This document shows, one piece after another, positions 43,401-57,300 of a DNA stretch of 64,000 nucleotides. The DNA is from Asterella californica (lineage: Eukaryota; Streptophyta; Marchantiopsida; Marchantiales; Aytoniaceae): positions 434,001-498,000 of the forward strand of contig JAYKYS010000024.1 in assembly GCA_036924285.1 (NCBI GenBank), read 5' to 3'. The notes below the pieces were generated by a model. The model saw only the letters and a program-made list of their open reading frames with translations, ran no database searches and had not been told where the DNA came from. Each line of letters starts with the position of its first letter. The first letter of the stretch is position 1. A program made the position numbers and the translations under genes.

Positions 43401-46400
43401 ATCGATTCAAGGTCATTATCTTGACTTCGTATTGAACCTCGTGTAATTTTGTGTCATTGTTATCTCTATCATCCAGCGAGAGTGATTATCCTATATTAAA
43501 TTTGGGGTCCAAAGTTTATTTTCATTTGAGAGTGTTTTAGGGTTACAACTCGATCTATAGTGCCATCGATCTCCAATCTTTTTTCTGATTCATCTACTTT
43601 TTATCAATCAAGTTCATCTAAGTTTAAGGACAATTTTGGAGTTCCAAAGGTCTTCTCGATGATCATTCGCGGAGTGTGAGGTCTCATTGAAAAGCTCTCA
43701 AGTCGACTACAATTTGGAGAGAAAGATCGATTTATTTGGAGCTCTGAGCGAGATGTTATGATCTTTCAAAATCAGAGAGATCAAATCGATACTCCGAATC
43801 ACTTTTCTGAGTGTTTTAAGAGTTTGGAATATGATCTTTTCATTTGTGAAGAGGAATGGATAGTAGATGTTGTGTTGGTTTGATCTCAAAATGATCGATT
43901 GTAATTGGCTATATAGTTGAGAGACAAAAATGAAACAATTTTGCTTGGATTCAAAGATTGAGTTGTTTCATGAGCATGGGATCGAATCTCTTAGTTAAAA
44001 TTTAGAGGATTGGCATGTACTCTATCATCTTACTACTTGTGAAATTTCAACTCATTTGGTTAAGAGAAGATGTTGGGGTCGTGGATTTTAACCACCGAGA
44101 TCTATGAATCTTATAAGTTAACACAAAGAAAGACTTGGTCCATTTTGAGCAATTGGTTTGAGGTCTGGAGCGATAAAAAAGAATTTCTTCTGGAGTATGA
44201 GCTCAGTTGGAAGTTCGATTTTGGAGCAAAAGATTGCCAAAGTTCGGATTACAGCGTGTCGGATTTCGAAAAAAAAGAGTGATTTCATCTATATCTCTTG
44301 GTTGATCTTGAACAAACGACTTGGGGTTTCAAGGTGGAACTTCTTGAAGGTACTTTTGTGAACTGAAGCTTATGTTTATCATGTATAGATCCTCCATGTA
44401 CTTAGAGCAAGATTGAATGTCCAATTGTGTTATGTGATGCATGTGTGTTACACTTAAGGTCAGATTGCATCAACAGAAATCGAGACAAAGCTTGATAGAT
44501 TGAATAATGAAGGTGCTAGGATTTCATCGAGTTGGTCCAAGGTCTTGCTATATCTCTCTATAGTCAGATATCACGTGTATTGTTAGACCAAAAGTCATGT
44601 TTTACGACAACATCTCAAAGTAAAAATTAGAGAAACTGATAGTTTTTCATCAATGAATTTTGAGGAGCGCCTCGAAATTGATTGAAGTGAGGACAAAAAG
44701 AGTGATTTTTGATGAGACATAACTTCTTGTTTGAGAAATCATACTGAGCATGTTGGAGCAAAACGACGTGACCGCCAGCCCGCCTAGGCGAAGACGGCAG
44801 CCCCTTATAGTAAGAAGGGATATCCTTAGAATCAAGTAAAAAGCAAAAGAACTCAAAATTGAAAGACAATGATTATATTTCAACAATCTACTTTGAGATA
44901 CATCTCGAAGTAGAATGATAGGAGGAGGAAAAGTGTGAACTTTTAAGAAGTATAACTTCTTGTTCGGGAGTTGATAACTTGCTGGATACTGTTGAAACTA
45001 GCTTGAAAGTTGTCTAAGAAAACGTGAAGTTAACTGGAGATAAATGAAAAAATTTACATGAGATAAAAGTAGAGGAAAACCACACCGGTGACCGGACACA
45101 GCTAGCTATCTCACCCCTACGGTTTAGCCTCATAAGTTTACCTGCTTCGGTACCAGACTTTGGGTTCCTCTTGTACGACATACGTCCACTTGGCACCTCG
45201 TCCGAGAAGGATAAAATTGAATAAAGTATTGACTGTCATGTCATGGCCATCCATATCCCCGAGGAAAAGTTCCCCAAGTTATATTCGGCCGGGGACCTCT
45301 CCAGCAGGGTAAAAAAGAACCGATCCAATCACTTTGTCATCTTGCAGAAATAATTTCATCCCCTGTCGAAGGGGCATGCATAAATTTCTCACTTTTCTCA
45401 TTTTGACATCTCACTGTTCTCTATTCTCTATGCACTCTTCCTGGGGAGGCAAGCATAATTCACCACTGCATTTCACCTCGCACTGCTCATGAGTTTAGTC
45501 AAAGGCTTACTTCTTTTAATGCTACTCGAGATGCTCTCGCTCATAGAATTTTCAGAGCGGTTTACAAGCATTTACTTATGGGTTCTTTCTTAACTCTCCC
45601 TTGGATCTAACAATTAACGATCATATTATATTTGATTTAGTATATTTTATAAATCTATTCTTACTTTTATTCATTATATATTTACGTTATATTTTAATGT
45701 AAAAGTGTTCATCGTAAGTGATAATAATATGATAACAATCCTCAGACCCTGTCTATGGCAATCGCATTCCAAGATTTATCTCTTGTGCTTCATTTTCCTT
45801 CTCTTCATCGTGAACTCCAAGTTACATGCATATATCCACATAACCGAACTGTTCTGAGTATTATTCTCAGGATTTTCTTATGCATGCATAAAGTATCCTC
45901 TAAGCATCATGCAGATGTAGAGGTAAATATGCAAGCATTAATTTATGACTAAATTCTTATAAACAGAAAATTTTAGTTCTAAATTAATCATCTAGATAAA
46001 TAAACTCTTGATTATATGTTATCATTATGGCTCTTTATGAAAAAGTCTTATGGATTTTTAACAATCCACGTCCAGATCCCAGACGATACTCCTCTATAAC
46101 AGATCATTAATTAAACACTTTTGATAATGAACTCCCGTGGCATTACTATGCTCCAAACATCTTAGTTTGGCTTGAAGTTTATTCTGGACATAACGCAAGG
46201 TGCTTTCTAATGTCCAACGTTTTACATTTAGTTTTCAATGTACTTCTTACCGAAGTACATTCATTTATTTTACTTTCGAGATTCTCAGTTTCATACATTT
46301 TAGTTTGAAATGAGAGGATATCTTTCATTATCAATCTGAAAAGGTCAAGACGCCTTCAAAACATAGATTTTGACCTGATACTATCTCCTGAGCTTGACGT

Positions 46401-48200
46401 TTTCTTCTCTTGCCTTACGCAACTCATTTTAGATGCATACCTTTTACTACCGAATTATTCCGCATCGGCAGAAGAAGGGTGCATATTTTACCACTCGCCT
46501 TTTGACCGTACAGCAGCAAAATCGAATAGGTAAAGTAAATAATATGCATTTTACCTGAACTCTTGGGAATTTCTTCTTTATTGTTTGTTATCAAAAAATA
46601 CATAAATGTTGTGTACAAATTCTTTACTAAGTTCTAAAAAAGATATATCTCTAAATAGTAAGAGTTAACTAGTCCTGGAGTTGCGAGAAAAAAGTTAACC
46701 CATAAAGAAAATATAGATCAATACGCTTCCAAAAGTACATATCGGAGTAGCTGTTGTGCCACACGCATGAATTAATCTGGATATTAATTTATTATATAAC
46801 CTAATAAATTAATGGAATGTGCCACCATCTTCATCTCGGAAGGATGGACGCTCCTAACTAACAGATTTAGTAAATAAATTATTTACTAGTTTCCGTCCGT
46901 GACGTTCTAAAATTCTCAAACTCTTCTAACGTACAACATGCAAGATAAACGATACCGGTATCGCTTGAAACGGGTATATACTCGCCCTTTTTCTCTACCC
47001 GTTGAACATCTAACGAGTGAAGAATGATTTACGAACAACCATACCCGACTATGTATAAATAAATATGCATCCAAAGTGAACTGCAAAAGACCGAAAAGGA
47101 CAAGCAGCAAAAACCAGAAAAAATTCTGGAAGCCAATAGGATAAGATCATAGGAGTGACCATCTCAGTATAAGAGTTTGCTTTTGGCAGCCATCCGAAAA
47201 TACAACTTGAAGAACCAGATATCAGACTACAAGTAATGAAACGATGGAAATGGAGATATCAAGAAAATGTATTAAAAAAAACAGAATTTGTACTAAAAAT
47301 GATTCCACTTTCTATAATAATTTTAGTTACTAAGAAAACCTGCAAATGTTGGCTAAATTTGAATTATCTTTAGCTTTTGCATTGCACTATGGCATTTGAA
47401 AATAAATCTGATATACTACTGTAATTAAGCGAATAGAAATTGGAAACTAAAACCTGATAGCCAACCATACCAAATAAATATAACTTTCCAAAATATCCAG
47501 TTAACGGAGTAAGATCCCTTACGATAAGAGAAGAGACTTAAGAAGCATGCTGTTACTAAAAAGATGAACGTAGATGGAGAGGTGAAGAAATATATGCACG
47601 CTTCCAGTACCAATGAGAAGTTCGGTACTACGGTACTATTGATGCCATGTTTTCATCACTTCCAAAGCTTCTCTTTCACGTGCGTATTTTCAGCACATAA
47701 CAACTAGCGGACTGTACTCTGCGAAATTTGCTGGACAACGCACCGCTAAATAAGGAGACACAACGTACGTCTAGTAAAACTCTTGCCGCGATCGAAGTTC
47801 CGATCCCGTAAAACACTCCCGCGGAAGTGCGGAACTGCAGGGCAGAGGAGCTTTACAACTTACGAGTCACGTTGAATAGATAACAACTCTATCGAAGCCG
47901 AACGTGGCCGAGAAGTTGGCGAGAACTACCGCAGCGAACAGTTCAGACGGATAACTGCGACACAGTACGACTGATATCTGCTAAATGTGGCGGATTCCGC
48001 TTGAGACGTCGATTCTCCTAATTTGGTAAAAGTTTGAAGGAGATGTGTCCGCACGGCCGGCGGAGCGTACGTGCGAACAGATCTAGTGCTTATCCGGCGG
48101 ATCTTTGAGGCTAGAGTACGGGGGGAACCCGAGGTTCGAGTGAGGCTAAAGTGAACGGACTGACACGATTGACGGACGGGGGTGTCCTCACTTCGCAAAG
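43400..48200. other. Non-coding region, AT-rich in parts
   Basis: No gene is supported. 43.4-44.5 kb reads like untranslated LTR-element leader. 45.06-45.5 kb is of higher GC content and contains no recognisable protein. 45.6-47.6 kb is AT-rich with no structure that I can name. Confidence 0.3.
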
Positions 48201-49025
48201 CTGACGTGTCACGCCTTCAAAAGAGCTGCCAGTCGATCGCCGCATCCGGTTCTCAAACCTTCTCTCACCTGTCGACTAGCACACTGGCTAGTCTGCCCGC
48301 CCTGGTCAATTACAGTCAATTCTCACACTATTCGCTTAATTTGTCCCAGCAATCCACGTGTCGAGAAATCATTTGTTCATTTTCGGATCATGAACTGGCT
48401 CTTATCTTTAATTCCCATTCATCAGGCCACGCAAGCTGGACTAAACTGGGTAAGTTTTGCTCAAGGGCTGTAAGCAGTCGTGAAGCAATTATGGTGAAAC
48501 GAGGCGGTGAAGGCGAAGGTGAAGTTAGAGAGAGCAGAGCGGAGTGATCGCGTAATTTACCGGGAGTTACCGCTCGGGAGCGGGTGTTGTGAGAAGATTT
48601 TTGACTTGACGCAGGCTGGCAGGAACAACAGGAACAAAACAACTGTTTCTTTCTTTGTCTGTACATGGGAGAGGGGACTGACTCCCTCACTAATCTCTAT
48701 GCAAGCGGAAGAGAGAAGAGCTCCAGAGAAGGAGGAAAAGATGGCGAGGTGAGTGATCGTTGTGCATGTTTGTTAGCTTGGTTGTTCTGGGTGCCTTATG
48801 AGATGGAGAGGGCCAGAGTGATGATCGGAGCAGAGTTTCCAGTTATAAACGTTTTCTCTCTACTGTAGGTGGTGGAGTAATGAGTGAGGTGGAGGAGAGG
48901 AGAGACCTGGTGCTTAAAATATTCAAAAGCAGCAGTAGAGGCGGTGATCATTGAGGGATGATGAGGATGTAGAAGGGGCATTGTTTCCTCCTCAGCATTG
49001 TTACAGACTCCTTCTGTCTGGCTTC

Positions 49026-49081
<56 letters not shown>

Positions 49082-49558
49082 GCCTGCCTCTCCCCTGGCT
49101 GGTTTCTCTTGTGTCGTCTCCTTGCTTTTCCTTCAATTGCCTGATCGACAATCGTAGCATATCTTGTCGGTATTCTATAGCTGTAAATTCTTTTTCTGCT
49201 CTGGCTGCTTTGGTTCTAGTTCCCTTGTTCTTCTTCCTCGTCATTCTTCTCCTTGTGTACCGGGAGTCTTTTACCACGGAATCGGCATTGTGCCCGCCTC
49301 TCTGTATTCGTCCCTCATCAGGCTCATATTCCTTAGTCTCAAGTGGGGACGACTTGAAGTTGGCAGGCCCGTTCTTTCCAGACCCCCTCTCTCCTCTTTG
49401 TATCACTGTCTCCACTCTCCGTTCTTCTGGTGAGTTCTTTTGGTGGAGTGATTGTTCTGTTTGTTCTTCGTGTGCTTTCTTGGCTACGCTAGTCCACGGG
49501 GAATTGGAGTCCGAGGGTGGATCCGCAGAGTTTTGTGTTGCATCTGTCGTCTCGGAGG
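48200..49558. promoter_or_regulatory. Upstream region and probable 5' leader of pGlcT
   Basis: The 1.3 kb before the transporter start is rich in purine/pyrimidine-biased tracts, including a (CT)n array, a pattern often found in plant 5' leaders. Open frames here (plus 49111-49626, minus 48948-49415) are low-complexity and overlap each other; the plus frame runs past the pGlcT start in another frame. No TATA box could be assigned with confidence. Confidence 0.35.
49032..49077 (+). repeat. (TC)n microsatellite
   Basis: An uninterrupted dinucleotide run of about 23 TC units lies some 480 bases upstream of the pGlcT start codon. Such tracts can bind GAGA-type factors in plants; a role here is inference. 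Confidence 0.95.
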
Positions 49559-52500
49559 ATGCAGAGCGTAGTGCTCACTGGCAGTGGCTGCGGCACCAGA
49601 CTCAGGGTGTCCGGACTGCGAACTAGTCTTCCAACTAATGCCCATCGAATCGTTAATGCGACATCTAAAGTCGGAGCTCAACCCAAGCGGTTGACATGCA
49701 ACCCGTCGGTAGTTTTTAGCGCCGAGCACTTGCGACTGGCATTTAGGCCCATGGATTCCATGAGCCTTGGGAAGGCATCCAAAAAGCGCGCTCTTCGAAC
49801 TCGTGCGCAGGCTTCAGGTTGGTATCTTCCTGATTCAGATCGTTGTCACTTCTGCAATTGGTACTTAATCGATCGTGACCTTTAGATATCTACAGAGAGG
49901 GAGGGCCGGCCGGAAATGTGTCACTTCTAGCATCTAGGAATTTGTCCTAACGTGTAGACGTTTATTCGCGCGTATGTAAAAAAATTGTAAACTGCGATCA
50001 GGTGCCGACACAGATCCTGATTCTGAACAATTGATCTCAGAAATTTCCGATACTCATTCGCTGTCACGAGTCTGTAGTGTGTAAACCTGTTTGAGAGGGA
50101 CGCCTACCGAGTTTGAAGCCGATGGTCTGACAGTTGTTTACCGAGGGTACAATCAGGCGTCAGACAGAGCATTGCCTCACGAAGGGCACGTTGTGAGCAA
50201 CGGACGGTCTGAGTGTCGGCTTTGACATGAAAAGGGTGGGGTCGAGATATCTTGATGATGCGTAGGAGCGAGGGACGCTTTCATTCGTGTAGCATTTGTT
50301 GCAGCCTACGTGGGCGAGCTGGACCAGGGACTACTCTGATTTGATATCTCTACTAGAAGTCACCTCCGCAGTAATAGCCAAAAGTCACCCACTTATTTAC
50401 ATCACGCTGACAACCGATGCAATTGATGCAGATGGGGATGTGGAGGGGGTGGTGACCGCGAAGGAAGCTTCCGCAGGATATGGAGGATCCCTATATCCCT
50501 CTGTTGGTATTGCATGCCTTGGCGCCATCCTTTTTGGTTACCATCTTGGGTACGTCTGGAACAGACTTTCCTTGACGACTTGAAGCCAGTCCAGATCTTG
50601 TCCTCATCCTTTCGTACTGCCTTATTACTTCTCTAGAACCAGTTTATGAGAGATTTACCCAGAAGCTGTTGTTGTGCTTGTATTCTTATTATACGGATCT
50701 GGATACCACTGACATTCGAGGGAAGTTGATGATTTGAAAACAAGGTGGATATGTTGAGTACTGCCTTAGGCTTCGTACTGTCTTGTACAATCCCTCAGAT
50801 AGCTGCGAAATGTACGACATATTGACTTCAGTTTTGTGGTTATTGCAGTGTCGTGAACGGAGCGTTGGAGTACATCTCCAGGGACTTGGGAATTGCGGGA
50901 GACGCTGCCCTACAGGGTATATGGCACTCAGGCCTTCTTTACAAGAATCTAGTGGTTGTCAAGAAACGCTTGTTTCATGCGCGACAGATCAGCGTGTCAC
51001 TGCCCTGTTGTGAAGAAATGCTGTAGTGCCGACCGCCTTACCCGGATTAATTAATCATTTCTGAGCTGGATTTGCAGGATGGGTGGTGAGCATAACACTG
51101 GCCGGGGCAACCATTGGTTCCTTCACAGGAGGAGCGCTGGCCGACAAGTTTGGACGCACGAGAAGTTTTCAGTTGGACTCGGTGCCACTAATTGTTGGAG
51201 CACTTCTAAGGTTTGTGGAGCCGTAGAGTTAAGATGGAATCCATGGCAAGATTAACCGTTTATTGTTATCAATCCGTTGACGCGGTATCAAGTTCTTGAA
51301 CGTGTACTAGAAACCAAGTGGAAACGAGTGTGTGACGTTACTGTGGGAGTGGCTCAGTCATCGTCCGGACAGTCGTCAGTCACCTTTGGAATGGATTGTC
51401 CGTCTCTCTTTTGGGCCCCGTACATCGTGAGTCGCGTTCGAGAAGTACTTATCTGGATTGGTGGGCATCCAACTGCTCAACTAATATCATACAATCCTAA
51501 TGTCACGAAATTTCCTTGCAGCGCAAACGCCACGGGAGTCCAAGCAATGCTTGCCGGTAGATTTTTGGTCGGTCTCGGTATTGGAATATCTTCAGCTATC
51601 GTACCATTGTACATAGCCGAGGTTAGTTTTAATTTTCCATTACTGAGTCGCACCAAAATGGTTGTGTACTTCATGGGATGGGGAAATTCCTGTGTTATGG
51701 ATCGAAGAAGGTGACCAAGCGTAGATTTCGTAAAAGAGTTTGTGTTCCAATGGTTGCAAATTCAAAGAAGTTGAACTGTACTGGAGATCAACGTGAAGTG
51801 TTGTGCTATGAGAGGGAGCACAATAGGCTTGGAGTTCTACTCAGTTGTTGCATGGATGAGTCATTAGGCAAACTGGTATGATTTCTGCCACTGAAGTGAC
51901 TGTAGGGCACGGAATATTGCTTACCTGAGGTGTCAGTACGTCAAATTGTATCGGCTCTCGGCTCTTACATTTTGCAAGTGTTTGATTAGTCGTTTGAGGT
52001 CAGAACTTACATCAATGATGAGCGATGTTTGGGACAGTTTTAAGCTGACACTCTGTCTGGCTGCTGTTTTCAGCTAACTGACATTCTGTTTTCCTCTAGT
52101 AGTGTTCCTAACTTACTAAATTTGATTCGTGTAGATTGCCCCCACCGAAATTCGTGGCTCTCTTGGTTCGGTAAACCAGCTGTTTATATGTGTCGGTATT
52201 CTCTTGGCACTTATTGCGGGACTTCCGTTGGCCGACAACCCAATTTGGTATGTTTTGGATCAGGTCCAGAATTCTTTCTCAAAGGTTCCTAACCACCAGG
52301 AAAGAATGTGCGGCGTGATGGAGTATGTGTCTTTGCTTCACTTTCCTAGTTTTAAGAATGTCCTCTGTACGACACGAGGTCTTTTGCTTTGTTGCAAATC
52401 TTTGCTGCAGTCTGGCAGTTAACTGCAAGACTGCAGCAAAGGAACCAAGTAACTACACACGCCGATCCTTGATATATTTGTGTCAGTAACCACAAACGCG

Positions 52501-54365
52501 TTATGCATTCGTAGGTGGCGCAAGATGTTCACAATAGCCGTCGCTCCAGCCGTCCTTCTCCTTGTGGGAATGGGGTTCGCACCAGAAAGTCCCCGTTGGC
52601 TCTATCAGGTTATTCTTCTAATGACTCATGTTAATGCTTCAAGTTATGATATCTGTGTTATGTCCTTGAGGTACGCATAGATCTAACCCTCGTTTTATAA
52701 TCCCCAGCAAGGGCGCAAAGCCGAAGCCGAAGTTGCTATACGACGGCTCTGGGGAAAAGCCAGGGTTGATCAGGCCATGGGAGAACTTAGCCACAGCAGC
52801 AGCAGTTCCTCAGAAGAAAGTGCAGGCTGGGGAGAGCTTCTCAGCAAGCGATACAGGAAAGGTACGGAACATGAGATCTTTAGGAAAGGAGCGTGAGTCG
52901 CAGTCCGAGCGGACTGAGTTGTAAGGTGGAGCGTGTGTAGGGGAAGTTTTTACATCCATTTAGTCTTCCTTGCTTAAGTCTTTCGAAATTTGGATATCCT
53001 GACAAATAAGAGACTTCGGACCTCGCTTACGTTTTTCATGTATAGCCTCTTTTACGCTAATGACGTGCTGTACGTATGACCTATCGTACAGTTGTTTCGG
53101 TTGGGGCTTTCCTTTTCCTCTTCCAGCAGTTCGCTGGCATCAACGCCGTCGTCTACTACTCAACAGCTGTGTTCCGGAAGGCAGGCATCAAGTCAGATGT
53201 TGCCGCCAGTGCCCTTGTCAGCGCTGCTAATGTCTTTGGTAACGACAGCTACATCACCTTTTCTAAATTGACCTTCACTTTCCCCATCTTTCTGCTACAT
53301 CACCTTTTCTAAGTTGACCTTCGCTGTCCCCATCTTTCTACTTCTAGACATAGACTGAAATTTCTAGGATGTTCTGTGCAGGTACTGTAGTGGCATCGTC
53401 TCTAATGGACAAGGAGGGAAGGAAGAAACTGCTTACTCTCAGTTTCTTTGGAATGGTGAGACGGTTTGGATTTTGAGATGTTCTCTTCAGCTTAGTTGCC
53501 TTCGTACTAGTGCCGAGTTTATGACAGTCAAATTCAGTCTAATGTCTAGCTTTAAACATACAAATTCATTTTGCTTGATACAGTTAATCCCTTGGCTCTG
53601 AAGCAAGTTTACACCTCAGCTCTAGGGATCGAGAGACGTGTTGCTGCATTTCTACGAAGTATGACTGAATAGCCTGTATGAAACAGGCTGCTTCTATGAT
53701 TGTTCTGTCCGTTTCGCAATCGTGGTCTGCCCTCGCGCCCTATGCTGGTCCCTTGGCAGTAGCTGGAACCGTTGCGTAAGTCCTTTTGGCCTGTTTCTCT
53801 TTCGGATTTCTTTATCGTGCAGTATGGCGAGCTATTTAGTTTCGATTATCTGATGTCAAGCTTTCTACATTTTAAGCTCAGATCTTTGCTCAATTGGGTT
53901 TGTCGGCGCCAGCTTATGCACTCTCTATCCTTACATCACATGTGAATGGTCAACTCTTATAGATATATCCTGGCCTTCGCCCTGGGAGCTGGACCTGTAG
54001 TTGGCCTCGTGTTACCAGAAATCTTTTCGTCACGTATTCGAGCTAAGGCTTTGTCGGTATCCTTTGGAGTGCATTGGGTAAGCAACTCATGTGAAAACTT
54101 GGCCTTGTTTTCCTTGGTCGGACTTTCTTATATTCTACATTCTGGAGAAGTATTTCATCATCACCTAATTATCCCTTTCTTGCAGATTACGAACTTCGTG
54201 ATTGGACTGTACTTCTTGACGTTTGTCGACAAATTCGGGATCAGCTCTGTCTACTTGGGCTTCTCTGCAGTGTGCATACTAGCAGTTTTGTATATATCCA
54301 GAAACCTGGTGGAAACCAAGGGTCGTTCCTTGGAGGAGATCGAACGGGAGTTAGGCCAAGCTTAG
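49559..54365 (+). CDS. pGlcT: Plastidic glucose transporter, 13 exons
   Basis: Exons 49559-49817, 50432-50549, 50849-50916, 51078-51210, 51522-51621, 52135-52247, 52515-52608, 52708-52861, 53092-53238, 53382-53455, 53687-53775, 53963-54077 and 54186-54365 splice in frame to 547 residues, all GT/AG. Residues 1-86 are Ser/Arg/Lys-rich with few acids, a chloroplast transit peptide (ending near RTRAQAS). The rest is a 12-helix sugar porter: GAILFGYHLG in the first helix, DKFGRTRS in the loop after helix 2, GRFLVGLGIG, IAPTEIRGSLGSVNQL, the sugar-porter mark PESPRWLYQ before the central loop, QQFAGINAVVYYS in helix 7, DKEGRKKLL, and VETKGRSLEEIE at the end. The best match is plant pGlcT/GLT1, which exports glucose from starch breakdown across the inner plastid envelope. 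Its length is that of the family. The gene stands alone. Confidence 0.93.
52400..52441. repeat. Near-perfect 42-bp palindrome in pGlcT intron 6
   Basis: CTTTGCTGCAGTCTGGCAGTT is followed directly by its reverse complement with one mismatch, with no loop. It lies in the intron between exons 6 and 7 and would fold into a strong hairpin in the pre-mRNA. Confidence 0.9.
53251..53342 (+). repeat. 46-bp tandem duplication in pGlcT intron 9
   Basis: ACATCACCTTTTCTAA starts at 53251 and 53297; each copy contains TTGACCTTC and ends CCCCATCTTTCT. The duplication begins 12 bases after the 5' splice site of exon 9 and does not affect the coding sequence. Confidence 0.9.
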
Positions 54366-57300
54366 AAGCTCTGTTCAGTCTTTTGGGGTGACTCTCGATT
54401 CAAGGTGAACAAAGGATGGATGATTCAGCTGGCTAGCCAATGATTCGACGCGGTTATTAGTACCAACACTACTCCGCAAGGACCGAAAGATCGATGAGGC
54501 ACAAGGTAGAGACTCCGGGATGAGGTTTAGAGTAGTTATATCATTCTCTACTCTTTCGTAGGCAAGTGTATCCATGTCTTCTCGATGCTTTTGTACTTTT
54601 CTTCTGGCCTTAGATCCAGGTTCGTTTCCATCATGTTTCCCTCTTCTTGGATACACGAGAGGTTAGTTAAGGGTGCTCTAGCTATTTTTGTAATGAAAAA
54701 TCAAAAAGCGCTTTTCAGTGAGGTACTTAGAGTAGGTCATCTGTCTTGGAGCACCCTTTAAAGCCTCTGGATACCTATCCCGGTCCTTTTGGAACGGCCA
54801 AAAGTAGTTAGAGAAAAGACTCGACGACTTCGCTGAGGGATTCTTCGTCGTTGGCGCGAAGCTGTGAGATAACTTATGTCTCACCTACAGCAAGAACCAA
54901 GCGACTGAAAATTCCGACTTGTATATTTCGGTACGGTTTATGTACGTAAGCCGGAGCCATGCTTGATGCACCCATCTTTGTTAATTTACAACCCTGTTTT
55001 TACCAGTTTCCGTTTTTTACTTCTACGTGGAATGCACCATCTCTCCGTCTGTTTCTTGCATAAAAAGTGGAAGTGATTGCAGATACGTAAGAATTCATGC
55101 AAGTGATGCCGTTCCAAGCTCACCTCTGAACTAGAATTTCTTTTGTGTAGCGAGGTTCTCGGGTTGAGTACGAGCTACAGCAATTTAGAGTCGTGTTTGG
55201 TTCCCTGTCTTCTGTATATGCCAGGATTTTGTTGGATGCTTCCTCAGGTTTTGGGACCTTTGCTCATTATCATAGTATAGGTCCCGTGTCAGCAGTTGCT
55301 GCGGTCTTTCTGGCAATTTGTGAGGTACAGGCCTAGATGATCCGTTGATCTTGTCCGTTCTGTAATCTTGGAGTGATGACCAATGGAATTGACATTGACC
55401 TTGGAAAAGGATTCATTGTGGAGAGGCCCTTTGCAAGGTGGGTAGCAAACCAGGCGAGTCTGCAAGGATAGATGTATTGTGTGTGGTTGATTGCTGAACA
55501 TTCGCCTTTGTTGACAATAGTGAGCTGTTCTACGGAATGTATGGACTCTGGAGTGTGAGATGGCTTTGTCTGCTGGAGATGTCAGTAAGTTATCTTGAAT
55601 CCTTCAATGCGTCTAGAGACGAACCGAGACGACGGATAAGGAATGGCATCGGGTCCTTTTGAAGCCTGCGTGGACTAACTACTCAGATTCCTGCTCGGAC
55701 ATACGGTTCGGGGTACTTCTTGTCCTCGGTTGTACAGTTGTACCTAAAGCAGAGGAGCCGAATCCCCCTGGCTTGTATTCACTTCTCCCTCGGCTTCATA
55801 GGGTTTAGTGTTCCTTTGGTTCTGAATATATGCACTTCTTATCTTTCCCTTACCTGACCATTCCATTTGGCTGGTTTTTCCTTGTTTCGGCGTCTTAGCG
55901 TTCGGGCACACAGTTACCTTTTCCGGAGTCTATCTGCTAATGTCACTCACTACGTTGAATCTGTCCTTGCCGTAGGACGGTAAAAATGTCTATCTCCGTG
56001 GCTGAAGTTGTGCTCATGTTATAGTTACAGATACAACCCTCTATTTGTGAGAGGAGTTGTAACCAATAAGTTGCGTAAAGCTGTAAACTTCTCCATGATC
56101 CCGTTTTAAATGAGGATAGTCAGGTTGGCTTCGATAGAAAATCTGTATGGACTAACAGTAGAAAAAACTAAGAGTGAATGCGCTCGCAGAAAAGTAGTGT
56201 ATCGCAAGAAGTTCCAGCACAGCATATTGCACCCGGCTATCAGGTCCGAACAGGCTCCCCGCGCACTACGTGCCTGGCAGTCATTATGGTGCCCGGGTGT
56301 AGATGGTTCAAATTGGGCAACAAAGAAGACTGACCACAAGCGTCTGAGTGTTTCCGAACCCGTTTTCATGAAAAAGTGGGTGCATTGTTAATCTCTTGAT
56401 ACAGACATAAGTGCGATGGAGGAATAAGTGAGAAAAAGCAAAATATGAGATTGAGACTAAGCAAGACAGACCGAACATAGAAGTAAACGTGAAAAATTAA
56501 ATTTAGGGCGTGAAACGTGAAAATTAAAAGGCGATGAAGGGTGGAACTAAATAAAGAAAGCGCAATCAACATCGCAGAATTTGAGCTTGTGTTCTTTTAC
56601 TGGAAAGGATGAATCTTATATAAAATATTTACCTATAACTGTAAATGATAACCAAGGCTGGAGTTGGAAGGCAATCTTAAGTCAGAGTTGTGAAGGAGGT
56701 GCATACTCACATGCTGCCGAAATATAGTGAGAAAACATGCTTGATAACTGTGGTATAACTTGGACGCAGATGTAGGGGGCTTTTAGCAACCGAACGCTAA
56801 CCTTTGCACATACTGTACCTTCCCGAAGGCGGACTCGATGTCACTGGGCAGATGGAGCAACCTACAAAAATGTTGTTGTTACCTGGTTACATCCATCTAC
56901 TAATTAGATTGATTCAGATGCTTCTCTTGGAAATGTAACAATAATCATGTAAGCACAGTACTACTTAGTGCCGGAATTGGTTCGAGGTACATCTTTTCTA
57001 CCCTTGAGAATTTGAAGGGATTTAGTTACTTGCTTCATCCTCTTGCTAACCTATCCTCCTCAGGATTTGCAGGAATTCATGACCACAAGTGTAAGAAGTA
57101 TTCGGAGGAAGAGTTGGTTGTACTTAAAGTTTACTTTAGTTTCTCAGAGAATACCAAGCTGCACCATTCCAAAATGCACCCCTTTGGATATCTCGAGGAT
57201 CTTGGAGAGAAGTTGTTACAGTTCCATAATGTTTATCATATGAACTTCCTACTAACACCAAAAGAAGCTGAGTTTGTGCACAATTCTCATGGTTTAATCT

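Noticed and set aside
48948..49415. 155-codon minus-strand open frame
   Set aside because: Its core is the antisense of the (TC)n array (Glu-Arg repeats), and it overlaps the probable pGlcT leader; not a gene.
49111..49626. 171-codon plus-strand open frame
   Set aside because: Low-complexity Ser/Leu/Phe-rich sequence from a CT-rich leader; it runs out of frame over the true pGlcT start.
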